64,000 nucleotides of DNA from Ochotona curzoniae (Eukaryota > Chordata > Mammalia > Lagomorpha > Ochotonidae), in assembly GCF_017591425.1 (NCBI RefSeq), contig NW_024465751.1, positions 9,672,001 through 9,736,000 on the forward strand, read 5' to 3'. Made by a program: the position numbers and the translations under genes. The notes under the pieces are model-generated. The model ran no database searches. It was not told where the DNA came from and was given only the letters and a program-made list of their open reading frames with translations. Numbering within the stretch: the stretch's first letter is position 1; each line of letters starts with the position of its first letter. This document shows, piece by piece, positions 49,663 through 61,600 of this stretch.

Positions 49663-52600
49663 TATATAGAGATGAAGTAGTTGAGCAGTTGGGACTTGAA
49701 CCAGTTTTGGGTTCGAGTGGGATACTGATATCTCAAGAGCTAGCTAAACCCTCTGCTTATGGGCTGTTAAGAACATTGCAACAGAGTCTATGGAATTGTA
49801 TCATAAAATTTTAAAAAATTAATTAAATAAAAAAACTTTAAATGCACAGAAGTAGTTCTATAAGCTGAATGAGATAACCATAAAAGAAATGGCAGCGAGC
49901 TTCACTTTTACTTAGCGCTTACTATACAATCAGCACTACGCAAAGTGGTTGGCACAGACGCTTACATTCAATGCTCAGATCAATCTATCATTGCTATTAT
50001 CATATACACAAGGTAAACAGTTTATCCAAATGTTTAATCTGAACCTACAAAAGCTTTTAAACTGTAGAGGTTAGGAAAGTAAGTTAAACAACAATGATGA
50101 ACCACTGGGACAAATCCTGAATGTGGGGCATTGGTTAAGCAACTGGCTTGGTCTCGGCACAAAATTAATGTCCCGGGGCAGGGCAGGGAGAAGGAGATGG
50201 AGGACTGTTTTACATGAAAAGAGCCATCTTAAAATGCATGCGTTCCACAGCAAAAAACTCCAGGACAGTTACTTTAAGAGGGTCATCCAGACATATGATG
50301 GTTCTACTGAAGATACAGAATAAGAAACTAGAATGAAACATAGATTTAATAAAAATTTGGTAAGAAATAAAGCTACAGTTTAAGATTTCGTTAATTAAGA
50401 TTAGTTATTCGCTACTTTTTGACAGTGAAAACCAGGAGGGGTAACCATTTAGTCATCTTCCAGTTTTTGCATAGCCCCAGCACTGAGAATGGTTTTTACA
50501 TGGCTATATAATTTTTCTTTTGGCCTACAAAGCCAAAAATACTTACTATTTGGTCCTAAAAAACAAACAAACAAACCAACACCAAGCAGCTTGCTTGCGA
50601 CCCTGGTGTGCCAATGTCGAATCCACTTACAGTTTATATGTCACTCTATTCACACACTTAATTCTATTCTTACAGCACTAACGCTTTGCAGTACTGTTTT
50701 GGAAACTCAGACATCTAAAGGATGAAGCAAGGTTAGCCTGGCAACCACTCAGTGTGTACTAATTTTAGTTTCATGGTAAAAAGAACAGATGGTTTCTGTG
50801 TCATTGTTTCATAACTTTGTTTCCATTGTGGGTTCAACTCCCAATGCATTCCCCGTTTTGGAATTTAAAATTCAATTTAAGTACTAAAGCAATTAAAGAA
50901 GAACAGACCTACTAAGACATTTGGCCTAAATCTCGAATGAAAAAGCTGGTCACAACTTTTACCTCTTTTTAATTATTAACGACACACTAAAGAACTCTGG
51001 GATTCCCACAGAGATTACAAAATAAATTCTTGGTTGACATGCATTGTAAGTTGCTCATGTTAATAACCAAGAGATTAAAAAGCAACACTGCATAATATAA
51101 CCTAAGGCAAAATAATTAATCACATGGGAGACTCATCTATTTCTGGAAGAAGTAGTTAAGTGAAAAAAATAAAAAAAAATTAAAATGAACGTTTAATTTA
51201 TGTAAAAGTAGTATATTCATACAATAGAATACTTACCAGCAGTAAAGCCGAACACAGTAGTGACATATACAGATGGAAAAATCTCAAAAACATTCTGCTG
51301 AGTGATAAAAGCCTAAAACTATCATGAACAGTTCTCTTTATATGAAATTTTAGAACGGGCAAAACCCATCCACAGTGGAAAAGCTTTAAAAGGGAACGTT
51401 TATGTAAGAAAATGATGCAACTTTCTGGGATGGGGGTGGCAGGAAATGTACACAGGCTATAAAGGTTTTTCCAGTTTTCAAAATTATCAAATGAATATTT
51501 AGACATATGCATTTGTTATACACAAATTTTATATCAACAAATATTAAATAATAGCTAATTAAAAACAGGCTTCAATGCTTATGGAAAGGTACATTGATGT
51601 TCAGAATTTACTTTAAAACAGACATGAGCCTGGCACTACGGCTCAATGGATATATCCTCACCTTGCATAAATCTGATCTGCCTTTCCAATAAAACAGGTT
51701 GTTGCTATCTTTTAAAGACTTTATTTATTTTTACTGCAAAGTCAGATCTACAGAGAGGAGGAGACAGGAAGAGCTTCCATCCAATGGTTTACTCCCCATG
51801 TGGCTGCAAAAGCTGGAGCTGAGCTGATCCAAAGCCAGGAGCCAGGAACTTGTTCTAGGTCTCCCATTTGGGTTCAGAGTCCCAAGGCTTTGGTCTATCC
51901 TTGACTGCTTTCCCAGGCCAGAAGCAGGGAGCTGGATGGGAAGTGGAGCCACTGGGATATGAACCAGCGTCCATATGGGATCTCTGAACATGCAAGTTGA
52001 GGACTTTAGCTGTTAGGCTATCGTGCCAGGCCCTAAAAGGCAGATTTACAAAGAGAGGAGACAGAAAGAAAGATCTTGCATCTGCTGGTTCACTACCCAA
52101 ATGGCCATAATAGCTGGAGCCGAGTCAATCCAAAGCAGGGATCAAGAGCAGACACAAGGGGTCCCAAGGCGTTGAGCCATCCTTCACTGCTTTCCCAGGT
52201 CACAAACAGGGAAGAGATGGGAAGTGGAGCAGCTGGGACACAAACTGGAGCCCATGAGATCCCAGGACTTGCAGGGCCACTGAGCCATCATGTCAGGCCC
52301 CGAAATAAGTAAATCTTTAAAAGGTAGACTCCAAATGGTGGCGCCACATGTGTGCACCCTGAAATTCTTACAAATCTGCTGAGGAGGTGTGTAAGTTACA
52401 GCACAGACAAAAGCCCACCAGCTAAACAAAGAATACCATTAACACTGAAGTTTCAAGGCAGAGCTTGTTTGCTTTAGTTTGTTAATTTACAAACTGCAGC
52501 GACAAGCAACACCTTTCATTGTGCTGGCCACTTTGCTTTGCTTGTTGCTGCATCATGCGGACACGGCTCCAGTATGTGGGACAAAAGGGGCCACTGTTTT

Positions 52601-55600
52601 TATATCATCTATACATCCTAGCAAGAAACAATGCCAACGGTGCGAGAGATCGAGCTGGACTTCCCACCGACCTTCTGAATCCCCACGGACTGGCGGATAT
52701 TCAGCTTCCTTTTCCTCTGAAAGGTATCCAGGTCCCAGAGCTGTGCGGTGTCAGAAGACGTTGTCATGGCATACCGCCCCGATGCGTGCACAGAGATGCC
52801 AAACACGGATGACTCGTGCCCTCGCATCCAGCTGACCAGCTCCTTCGTGACTGTGCCAACAAGGAAGACGGTTATGCATGTGCAGCATCTAAATGACATT
52901 TCACAGGATGCTACAGGAATGGATTCAACCGACGACAGTATTCTATGAGGAACGCTCACTGACATCTCCCCAGATGCAAGGCGGTGGCAGCTCAGCAACT
53001 GCATCACACTGGTAACACGTGTTTCAGGGGGTCCTGCAAGGTGAGTCTGGTGAACTAACTGTTCTTACATTTCTTCTTCATTTTAAAGATTTACTTATTT
53101 TTACCGTAAAGTCACATTTACAGAGAGGTGAGGCAAAGATCTTCCAGTCGCTGATTCACTCCCCAAGTGGACACAAAGGCTGGAGCTGTGCCTACTTGAA
53201 ACAAGGAGCCAGGAGCTTCCTCCAGGTCTCCCACATTGGTGCAGGGCCCCAAGGCTTTGGGACGTCTTCCACTGCTTTCCCAGGCCACAAGCAGGGAGCT
53301 GGATGGGAGGTGGAGCAGCTGGGATATGAACCAGCACCCACAGGGGATCCCAGGACATGCAAGGCGGAAACTTTAGCCACTAGGCTACTGTGTCCGGCCC
53401 TGACAGTAGTTTCAAGGACTGTCCTGGAGACACTGATTGGGGTTTAGTACATTAAGCTTCCCCTGTGATGCCAGCGTTTCATATGTGCATCAGTTTGTGT
53501 TCCAGCTGCTCCACTTTCTATCCAGCTCCTTGCTTAGGGCCTGGGAAGGCAGTGGAGGATGCCTCAAGTTCTTAGACCCTGCCCCGAAGTGGGCAACCCA
53601 GAAGACGCTCCTGGCCCAGCTCTGGCTGTCGCAGCTATTTGGGAAGTGAATTGCTACATGGAAAAACCTCTGTCTCTGTCTCCCCCTCGCTCTGTGTAAC
53701 ATGTCTGTCTTTCAAATAAAACTAGATAAATCTTAAAGTTTTAAATAAAATAATAATAACAATAATAATAATAATAAAAGAACAATCTTGACTATGATAT
53801 TAGGAAGTTTGGGCTTTCTCTTACGGGGTAAGCTTTATGTAGAAGAGCCACAGTTGTGGCTCGTGGTTTGGAACACACACTTCGAGGATATTCAGGGGGT
53901 GTTCTGAGAGAGAAGAGGGAATTGGACAAGTTGATTTGTGCTTCTGCAAAAACCAAGGCAGGCAAGGTCAAAATCAAGAAAGCGGAAGTGCAGAAAGGAA
54001 CAAATTCCAGAGTTATTAAGGAGAAACATGGAAGGATATTAGTGATGTAATCCATGCCTTAAGAAGGAATTAGGAGTCTAATGGTTCTAATGTGCGCGTT
54101 GGTCTGAGTAGAGAAAAACGGCACAGCAGGGAAGCCTGCAACAACTATTCATGCTGGTCACCAGAGGACAATGGGCTTATTTCGCTCTCTTCCCGTTTTT
54201 TCCATATGCTGCCCAGTGCTCTGCAGTGGGCCTGTTTGCCTTCTGTGATCAGAATTTTTGCCCCAGAAAGTTAGAGCTGAGAATAGTCAGAAAATAAGAA
54301 AAATCTGAGGAAAATTAGGATACAGAAAGTAGGTCAACACTGAAGCCAGAGGGATAGACAAATTCCTTAGAGGAACAAGAACAGCTTCCAAGCACCAGTT
54401 CAAAAGTGGCATTTGCTAATGATCAAATTTTCACTGGTCTGTAGTGACATGAGTAAAGGAGGGATAGAGGGAGTTTTTCACAGAGCTAAGTTGAAAGCAC
54501 TTTTCTTTTAGCTAGTACTATGTGCCTCTAAGCCAGGAGCCAGGAACTTCTTCCAGGTCTCTCACACGGGTGCAGGGTCCCAAGGCTTTGGGCCGTCCTC
54601 GACTGCTTTCCCAGGCCACAGGCAGGGAGCTGGATAGGAAGCGGGACCACTGGGATTAGAACCGGTGCCCATATGGGATCCTGGCGCATTAAGGCAAGGA
54701 CTTCAACCGCTACGCTATCGTGCTGGGACCAAAAATCTCTCATTTTTATGAAGTAAAGCCATGTTGTTTTGCAACATAAATTTGCAAAATAAAAAAAATT
54801 CTCAAAACAATATTTAAGAAATTGGTTACAAAATCCGCAGGCACATGAACCACTGAAAGAATTCAGGAGAGACGACGAAGAAGCAGTCAGAAAGGAGAAC
54901 CAAGAGAAGAAAGAGTATGAACCCCAAGGCCTCTTAAAGCACCCCAATAATGAGTGCCACCATGTGGGGCGACAGGTGGTACCAAGAGGGCGTTCCTGAG
55001 GACCTAAACAAACCTGCGGTTCCTCAGGACCTAAACAATAGAAGCTGCAGAGCCCGGAGTGCTGGGGCCAAGAGCAGTGTGTTGGTGGATGCGGTGAGGG
55101 AGTGAGGTCTACACAGCGGGGCAGGAGGGAGGCCATTGAGGAGCTGGGGTGGCAGCAGCTAAGGAAGGGCTTTCTGGGCGGCAGCATTTCAGCAAGATGG
55201 GCAGGGCTGTAAAGAGGGAACTAGAAAAGGGGAGGAAGACGGTGGCGGAACCCAAGGAAAGCAAACGCAGCTATGCATGAAGGCTTGCTTTGGAATGTTT
55301 GTTCTAGCATGGTTTCTAATGGCAAAAACTACAAACAGCTTAGAAGTCAAACAGTGGGTAACATAAAAAACAACTCTGTTACCACAAATAGTTGCAGGGT
55401 GAGAAGTTAGGCACTGGTGGTTTGAAACGCATGAATTTTAAACAGGGCAAGAGGAGCTCCAGAAAACAGCCTAGGGAGGACAGCTAGACACACTGTGTTC
55501 CTGGGCACAACCGACGTGTGCACGGAGTAAAAACACCCGCCAGACCAACCCGCCATAATCTGGGCTCCCCTGCTTTCCAATTGTGGGATCTCGGTTAAGC

Positions 55601-58600
55601 TATTCCCTGTGCCAGTTTCCTCATCCTCAAAACAGGGAAAACAAGTCTCCATTTCCACATACGGGGCCAGCATTGTAGGGCAATGGATGAAGCTGTTGCC
55701 TGTGACACCAAGCGTCCCTTATCTGTTCAAGCCCGGGTGCAGCTCGCTGCTAATGTGCCCGGGAAGGTGGTGGAACACAGCTCAGGTGCTTGGGCCCCTG
55801 CCGCCCACACAGGAGATCTCGATGGAGATTCAGGCTCTGGCCATGGCAATGGGGAGTGAGCCGGTAGATGGAAAATATGTCTCTGTGTAACTCTGCCTTT
55901 GAACTAGATAAAATTACATTAATACGTGTGTATATGTGTGTGTATAATGTGACACAAAATGCACAGGATTCCTACAGTGTTACTGTTGTGTCCAAATATC
56001 AAGGAATCTGGGCCTGGCACGACAGCGTAGTGGTTAAAGTCCTTGCCTTGCATGTGCCGGTTCTAATCCCGGCAGCCCTGCTTCCCATCCAGCTCCCTGC
56101 TGTGGCCTTGGAAAGCAGCTGAGGACAACCCAAACCCTTGGGACCCTGCTCCCAAGTGGGAGACCTGGAAGAGCTCCTGACTCCTGGCTTCGGATTGGCT
56201 CAGCTCAGCCGTTGCAGCCACTTGGGGAGTAAACCATCAGATGGAAGATCTTCTTTGTCTCTCCTCCTCTTTGTATATCCAGTTTTCCAATAAAAATAAA
56301 TAAATCTTTAAAAAAAATTTTTAAAAAACCCAAATATTAAGAAATCTAGCAATCAAACAGAAGTGTGTCCTCTGTCAAGGCTTGTGGGAGGCAACCTGCA
56401 AACCCGAGCGGATCGGGAGTCCCTGCTTTGCGCACGGTGCATTTCTCAGGTCAGAGGACACTGCTTTAGTTTACACTAGGAAGACACGATGGGGCTGGGC
56501 ATGCCGAAAAATACCACCCATGTGATTAGAAGGTTGGGGACTTTGGGCCATGCCCCGTCAGCCTCAGGGAATGGATACTAAGTGGTCAAAACTTAACCAC
56601 CCCTATGCCACGGAGTCCAGTAACATCTCCCATGTCCCAAGCCTGCGTGGCTCCCTGGGTCAGCAGTAAGTGGCGCAGACTGCCATGCAGTGATGCAGGA
56701 GGGTCACCCATCCTTGACGATCATGGGAGCTCTGCTTCTGGAAGCTTTCCACACCCCACTTCAAGCACCTCTTCTTTCGCCTGGTTGTAATCTGCATTAT
56801 AATCCCAAGTGTTTTCCCAAGGCCTGTGGGTGGCGCCAGTAAAATGCCCAATGTGAGGGTCGGTGAGGGATGCCAACTGGGTAGCCAGCCGCCATGAGGC
56901 GAGCATGCTCCCGCGGACATCCTGTGGCTGCTGACTCCAATGCAGACAGCCTAGCGGGGCTGCGCCCTCACCCTGCCCCGCCTGCTGCATGCCCTGCAGC
57001 AGCTGACTCTGTAACTCACCGTCTCTCGAGACACACAGGGGGACTGCTTACCTGTATCAAAACATTTAATCGAGTAATCAGCTAATGCCACGAGGAATTC
57101 CGATTTCCTCCGGAGGTTGAAGGCCAGGGCCGTGCAGGCTTGTGCCGTTCGCTGAACGAGGTTAAACCTATGTAGAAATCACTGTGTTAGCATCAGAAAT
57201 CCCGCTGGCATAGCTGAGCTTTCTGTCACAGGGTCCAGAGAGCAAGACGGTGGGAGGCAGAAGGACCTACCACTACGCTCAGCCAAAGACAGCTGATGCA
57301 GGGTGCCGTGCGATGCACTCAGGGGCTTGGGCTTCACTTACGCAATGAGAACCACTGGGAGATTTCCACATAACACAACCGTCATCAGACATACCTTTTA
57401 GAAAGACGATTCCAGCACCACCGCCAACAGGATGGAAAAGGAAGAAAACATCTTTGGGGGGTTGACATCACGGCTCAACAGGCTAATCCTTCACCTGCAA
57501 GTGCCAGCATCCCGTATGGGCGCTGGCTCATGTCCCAGCTGTTCCACTTCCCATCCAGTTCCCTGTTTGTGGCCTGGGAAAGCACTAGAGGACGGCCCAA
57601 AGCCTTGGGACCCTGCAGCCACATGGGACACCCAGAGGAGACTCCGGCTTCTGGCTTCGGATCAGATCAGCTCAGCTCTAGCCATTGAGGCCATTTGGGA
57701 AGTGAACCAGCAGATGGAATATCTTCCCCTTTGTGTCTCCTCTCTGTGAATCTGATCTGCTTTTCCAATAAAAATAAATAAATCTTAAAAAAAAAAAAAG
57801 AATAAAAAGAAGGAGACTCGAGGGACAGGTGTTTGGTCCTAGCGCCACAGCCAAGGCACTGGGTTTGACTCTGGAGGCAGCGGCCAGTTGGGTGGCTGGG
57901 TGCTGACCACCTCCACGGGAAGCCCACCTGGGATCCCTAGCATTTGTCTCCTACCCCAGCTCAGGCCTGGCTGGTGTAAGCTCTTGCTTGCATCTTCTCC
58001 TTGACCTCTTAAAGGATGCATGGCTTAAAAGGAAGCTACCACAGATCCCACCAGTGATCTGGGGACAAGACGGAAGGCACAGGTGGGAGCGGTTAAAAAA
58101 GGGAAGCAGGAAGAGAGGCAGCGTACACGACCCACGTCAACTCGGAAGGGTTAGTCACTTCCCATGCTCTCACCAAATGAAGAATCACTATCTTAGAAGG
58201 CTGTTGTGATGACTATATGAAATAAGGCACATTGAATGCCTATGCAGTTCACCTTAGAAACAAACAAAAAAGCTTTAGCGCTTAAGCAAAAGGGGATCAA
58301 GGTTGGCCGTGAAATATAAGGATTCTTGAAGCCAGAGCTGTGGTGAAATAGACCAAGCTTCCACCTGGGGCACAGCCTCTCTATGGGGTACCGGTGCATG
58401 TCCCGGCTGCTCCATCTCCCATTCAACTTCGTTTGTGGCCTAGAAAGCAGTCGAGGATGGCCCAAAGCTTTGGTATCCTGCACACACACAGGAGACCTGG
58501 AAAAAGCTCCTGGCTCCTGGCTTCAGATAAGCTCAGCCACTTATCTGTATCAGTGGATACAATACCTTTGTCTCTCCTTCTCCTTGTGAAGATCTGCCTT

Positions 58601-61600
58601 TCCAATTAAAAATAAATATATCTTTTAAAAAAAAAAATAGAAGAAGCCTCATTTTAAGCATGCTGAGATTGAGGGTCTTGCAGCGCATATAGGGCCATGC
58701 TCCAGTGTGGCCACACGGGTCACTCGACATTTTTCAGGAGGCCGCAGGAAGAAGTAAAAAGAAACCCGGGGTTCATCTCGAGTGCATTTTATTAACTCAC
58801 AATATATTCATAATAACATCATTCTGACCGTTCATCAAATTGCACATCTATTCCCACGAAGCTCCCAAAATCCAGGGTGCATTCTCAACGCTGTATCTGC
58901 AGCACTTCTTTCTTTGCAGTAGCCCCCTCCAGGGGCTCAGGAGCCACACGCAGCCCGCAGCTACCAAAGGGCCCTGTGTGTGAGACACCTGGCCCTACAC
59001 AGCAGCTGCTGTGAGTCACGGCGCTGGGATGATTCAAGAAAATTCCCAGGACCACAGAAGGAAGAGTACCAGGACAGGCATCTGGGTGGCATGTGAAGCC
59101 AGCAGTGGCTGGGACAAGAGCCAGCCAGAGGGAAAACTGGCAGTGTGGCAGGACAGTCAGCAAAGCGCAAGGACAAAGGGTTGATGACATGCCATTCAGT
59201 CGCCTCGGTAAAATTAAAACTGAAATGCGATCACTGGATTGGGCAAGGAGGAAGCCTTGAAGGAGCCAGTATACCGGCCTTCAGAATCCAGTCTAGCGAG
59301 CTGACATTACTGCATGATGAGTTAACACCAGCATCCCAGGCAGGTGCCAGTTCAAATTCTGGCTGCTCTACTTCCCACCCAACTTCCTGCCAATACACCT
59401 GAGAGAGACAGCCCAAGTCCTTGTGTGCCCAGCACTCACATGGGACATGCAGGCCCAACCCCAGATGCTGTGACCAAGTTGTGAGCCATCTGATGCGTGA
59501 ACCAGTAGATCAAAGTCCTCTCTCTTCCCCTAGCCCCACTGCCTTTCTAAGTCTACCTTCCAAACAAATTAAATAAATAAATCTTCATAAAATAATTCAA
59601 GTTTAATTTCATCTCTTCCCTCTATCACTTACTGCTCAGTTCAGCCATGAATGTTACTGGTGTACGGGGACAGGCCCCCCAATCTATTACTTTACCATGA
59701 ATATTATTTTCAACTGAAAGCAACTGAGAAGCAGATAACAGCAAAGCTCCCTGCTGTCTCCCTGCTTGACTGAGTCACTTTCCAAAGGTATTGCTTGCTA
59801 CCTCCTATCTCAGGGGACCAGGGCTTGAGTCCTAGAAGGGACGTATCACCCTGGAGACCGCAGCAAAGCAAATGTCACTCTGCTGCCTTTACCCATCCGA
59901 GTTTCTCACATCAATGCCATCTGGAGACCTGCTGTCAACTGAGACCGTCAAATCTCCAACAAATTCTGAGTTGCAAGACGCTACACAAGCTGGTGCGAAG
60001 TTATCTCTAAAGGTTTCTCATTGCTGGATGCCTGCCCCACTGATGGTTGCCATGGTGACCAGAGGAGGGCAGAGCTTGCTTCTTTGCCAGGTGAGTCACT
60101 CTAACCTCAGGCTGGGACCCCGAAGGAAATATTCCCCATCAAATAAGGGCCGGAGCGACCCCCACTTCAGCTTCCACGTCAAAAGGGATTTAAAACTCCC
60201 TTGCATGTATACTTCTAGCTTTTCTTACCTCTGTAGCTCCCTATGACCCGGGTTTACTGGAATAAAGCCCATTTAAAGATGTGTTCCTTCCCCGGTGGTG
60301 GGCGAGTCTAACGCCCACGAGTTACACTGTGATACAAGTTCACAACTTGTTTGTCTTTCTCTTGCCAGTCCTGTCTCTCCTTTCCAACAGGGGCCCCAGC
60401 CAAGAGTTGAGAAGGGTAGAGGAAAAGTATTTTTTCTCCCCTGGAATAGGTAGCAAAGGAGACAGAGGATGACACAAGAATGGACACTTGTGATCCAAAG
60501 GCTCAGGATGAACTTCTGGAAAATACACACACCGCGAGGCTGGGTGCCATGGCTCAAGTGGCTAATCTTCCACCTGCAAGTGCCAGCATTCCATATGCCT
60601 GTTAATTTGTGCACTGGCTACTCCACTTCCCTTACAGCTCTCCCTGTATGGCCTGAGAAAGCAGTGGTGTATGGCCCAAGTTCTTAGGACCCTGCACCCA
60701 CGTGGGCGACCCAGAAGAAACTCCTTGCTCTTGGCTTCAGAACAGCTCAGCTCCAGTCATTGTGGCCATTTAGGCAAAGAACCAGTGGATGAAAGGTTGT
60801 TTTGTCTCTTCTCTCTGTAAATCTGTCTTTTCCAATAAAAATAAATAAACCTTAAAGAAAAAAAGAAAGAAGGAAAAAAAAAAAAGAAAGAAAACAGGGA
60901 TTGGGAGCCCAGCATGGTAGCTTAGTGGCTAAATCCTCACCTCTCATGCCTGGTTCATGTCTTGGCTGTTCCACTTTCCATCCAGCTCCCTGCTTGCGGC
61001 CTGGGAGAGAAGCAGAGGACAGCCCGAGGCCATGGGACCCTGCACCTGCATAGGCAGCCTGGAGGAGGCTCCTGGCTCCAGATTGGCTCAGCTCTGGCTG
61101 TTGTGGTCACTTGGGGAATGAATGAGCAGATGGAAGATCTTTCTGTCTTGCCTTCTCTTTGTGTATCTGACTTTCCAATGAAAAAATAAAATCTTTAAAG
61201 ATTTTTATTTTTATTATTTTTTTTATTGGAAAGGCAGATATACAGAGGGGAGAGACAGAGGGGAAGATCTTCCGTCCGATGATTCACTCCCCAAGTGAGC
61301 GCAACGGCCGATGCTATGCCGATCCGAAGCCAGGAGCCTCTTCCGTGTCTCCCACGCGGGTGCAGGGTCCCAAAGCTTTGGGCCATCCTCGACTGCTTTC
61401 CCGGGCCACAGGCAGGGAGCTAGCTGGAAGGGAAGCGGGGCTGCTGGGATAGAATCGGCACCCATATGGGATCCCGGGCGTGCAAAGCGAGGACCTTAAC
61501 CACTTGTGCCACCACACCGGGCCCGAAAAAATAAAATCTTAAAAAAAAGAAAACAGGGATTGGTATTGGAAGACTAAGATCATGCTTACTAAGGTAACAG

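Noticed and set aside
54528..55187. 219-codon minus-strand frame
   Set aside because: Its C-terminal third is CSINE sequence in a non-coding frame and the remainder shows no family resemblance.
56350..56990. Possible old LTR or DNA-transposon remnant before exon 3
   Set aside because: Some words look repeat-like, but I could not assign ends or a family.
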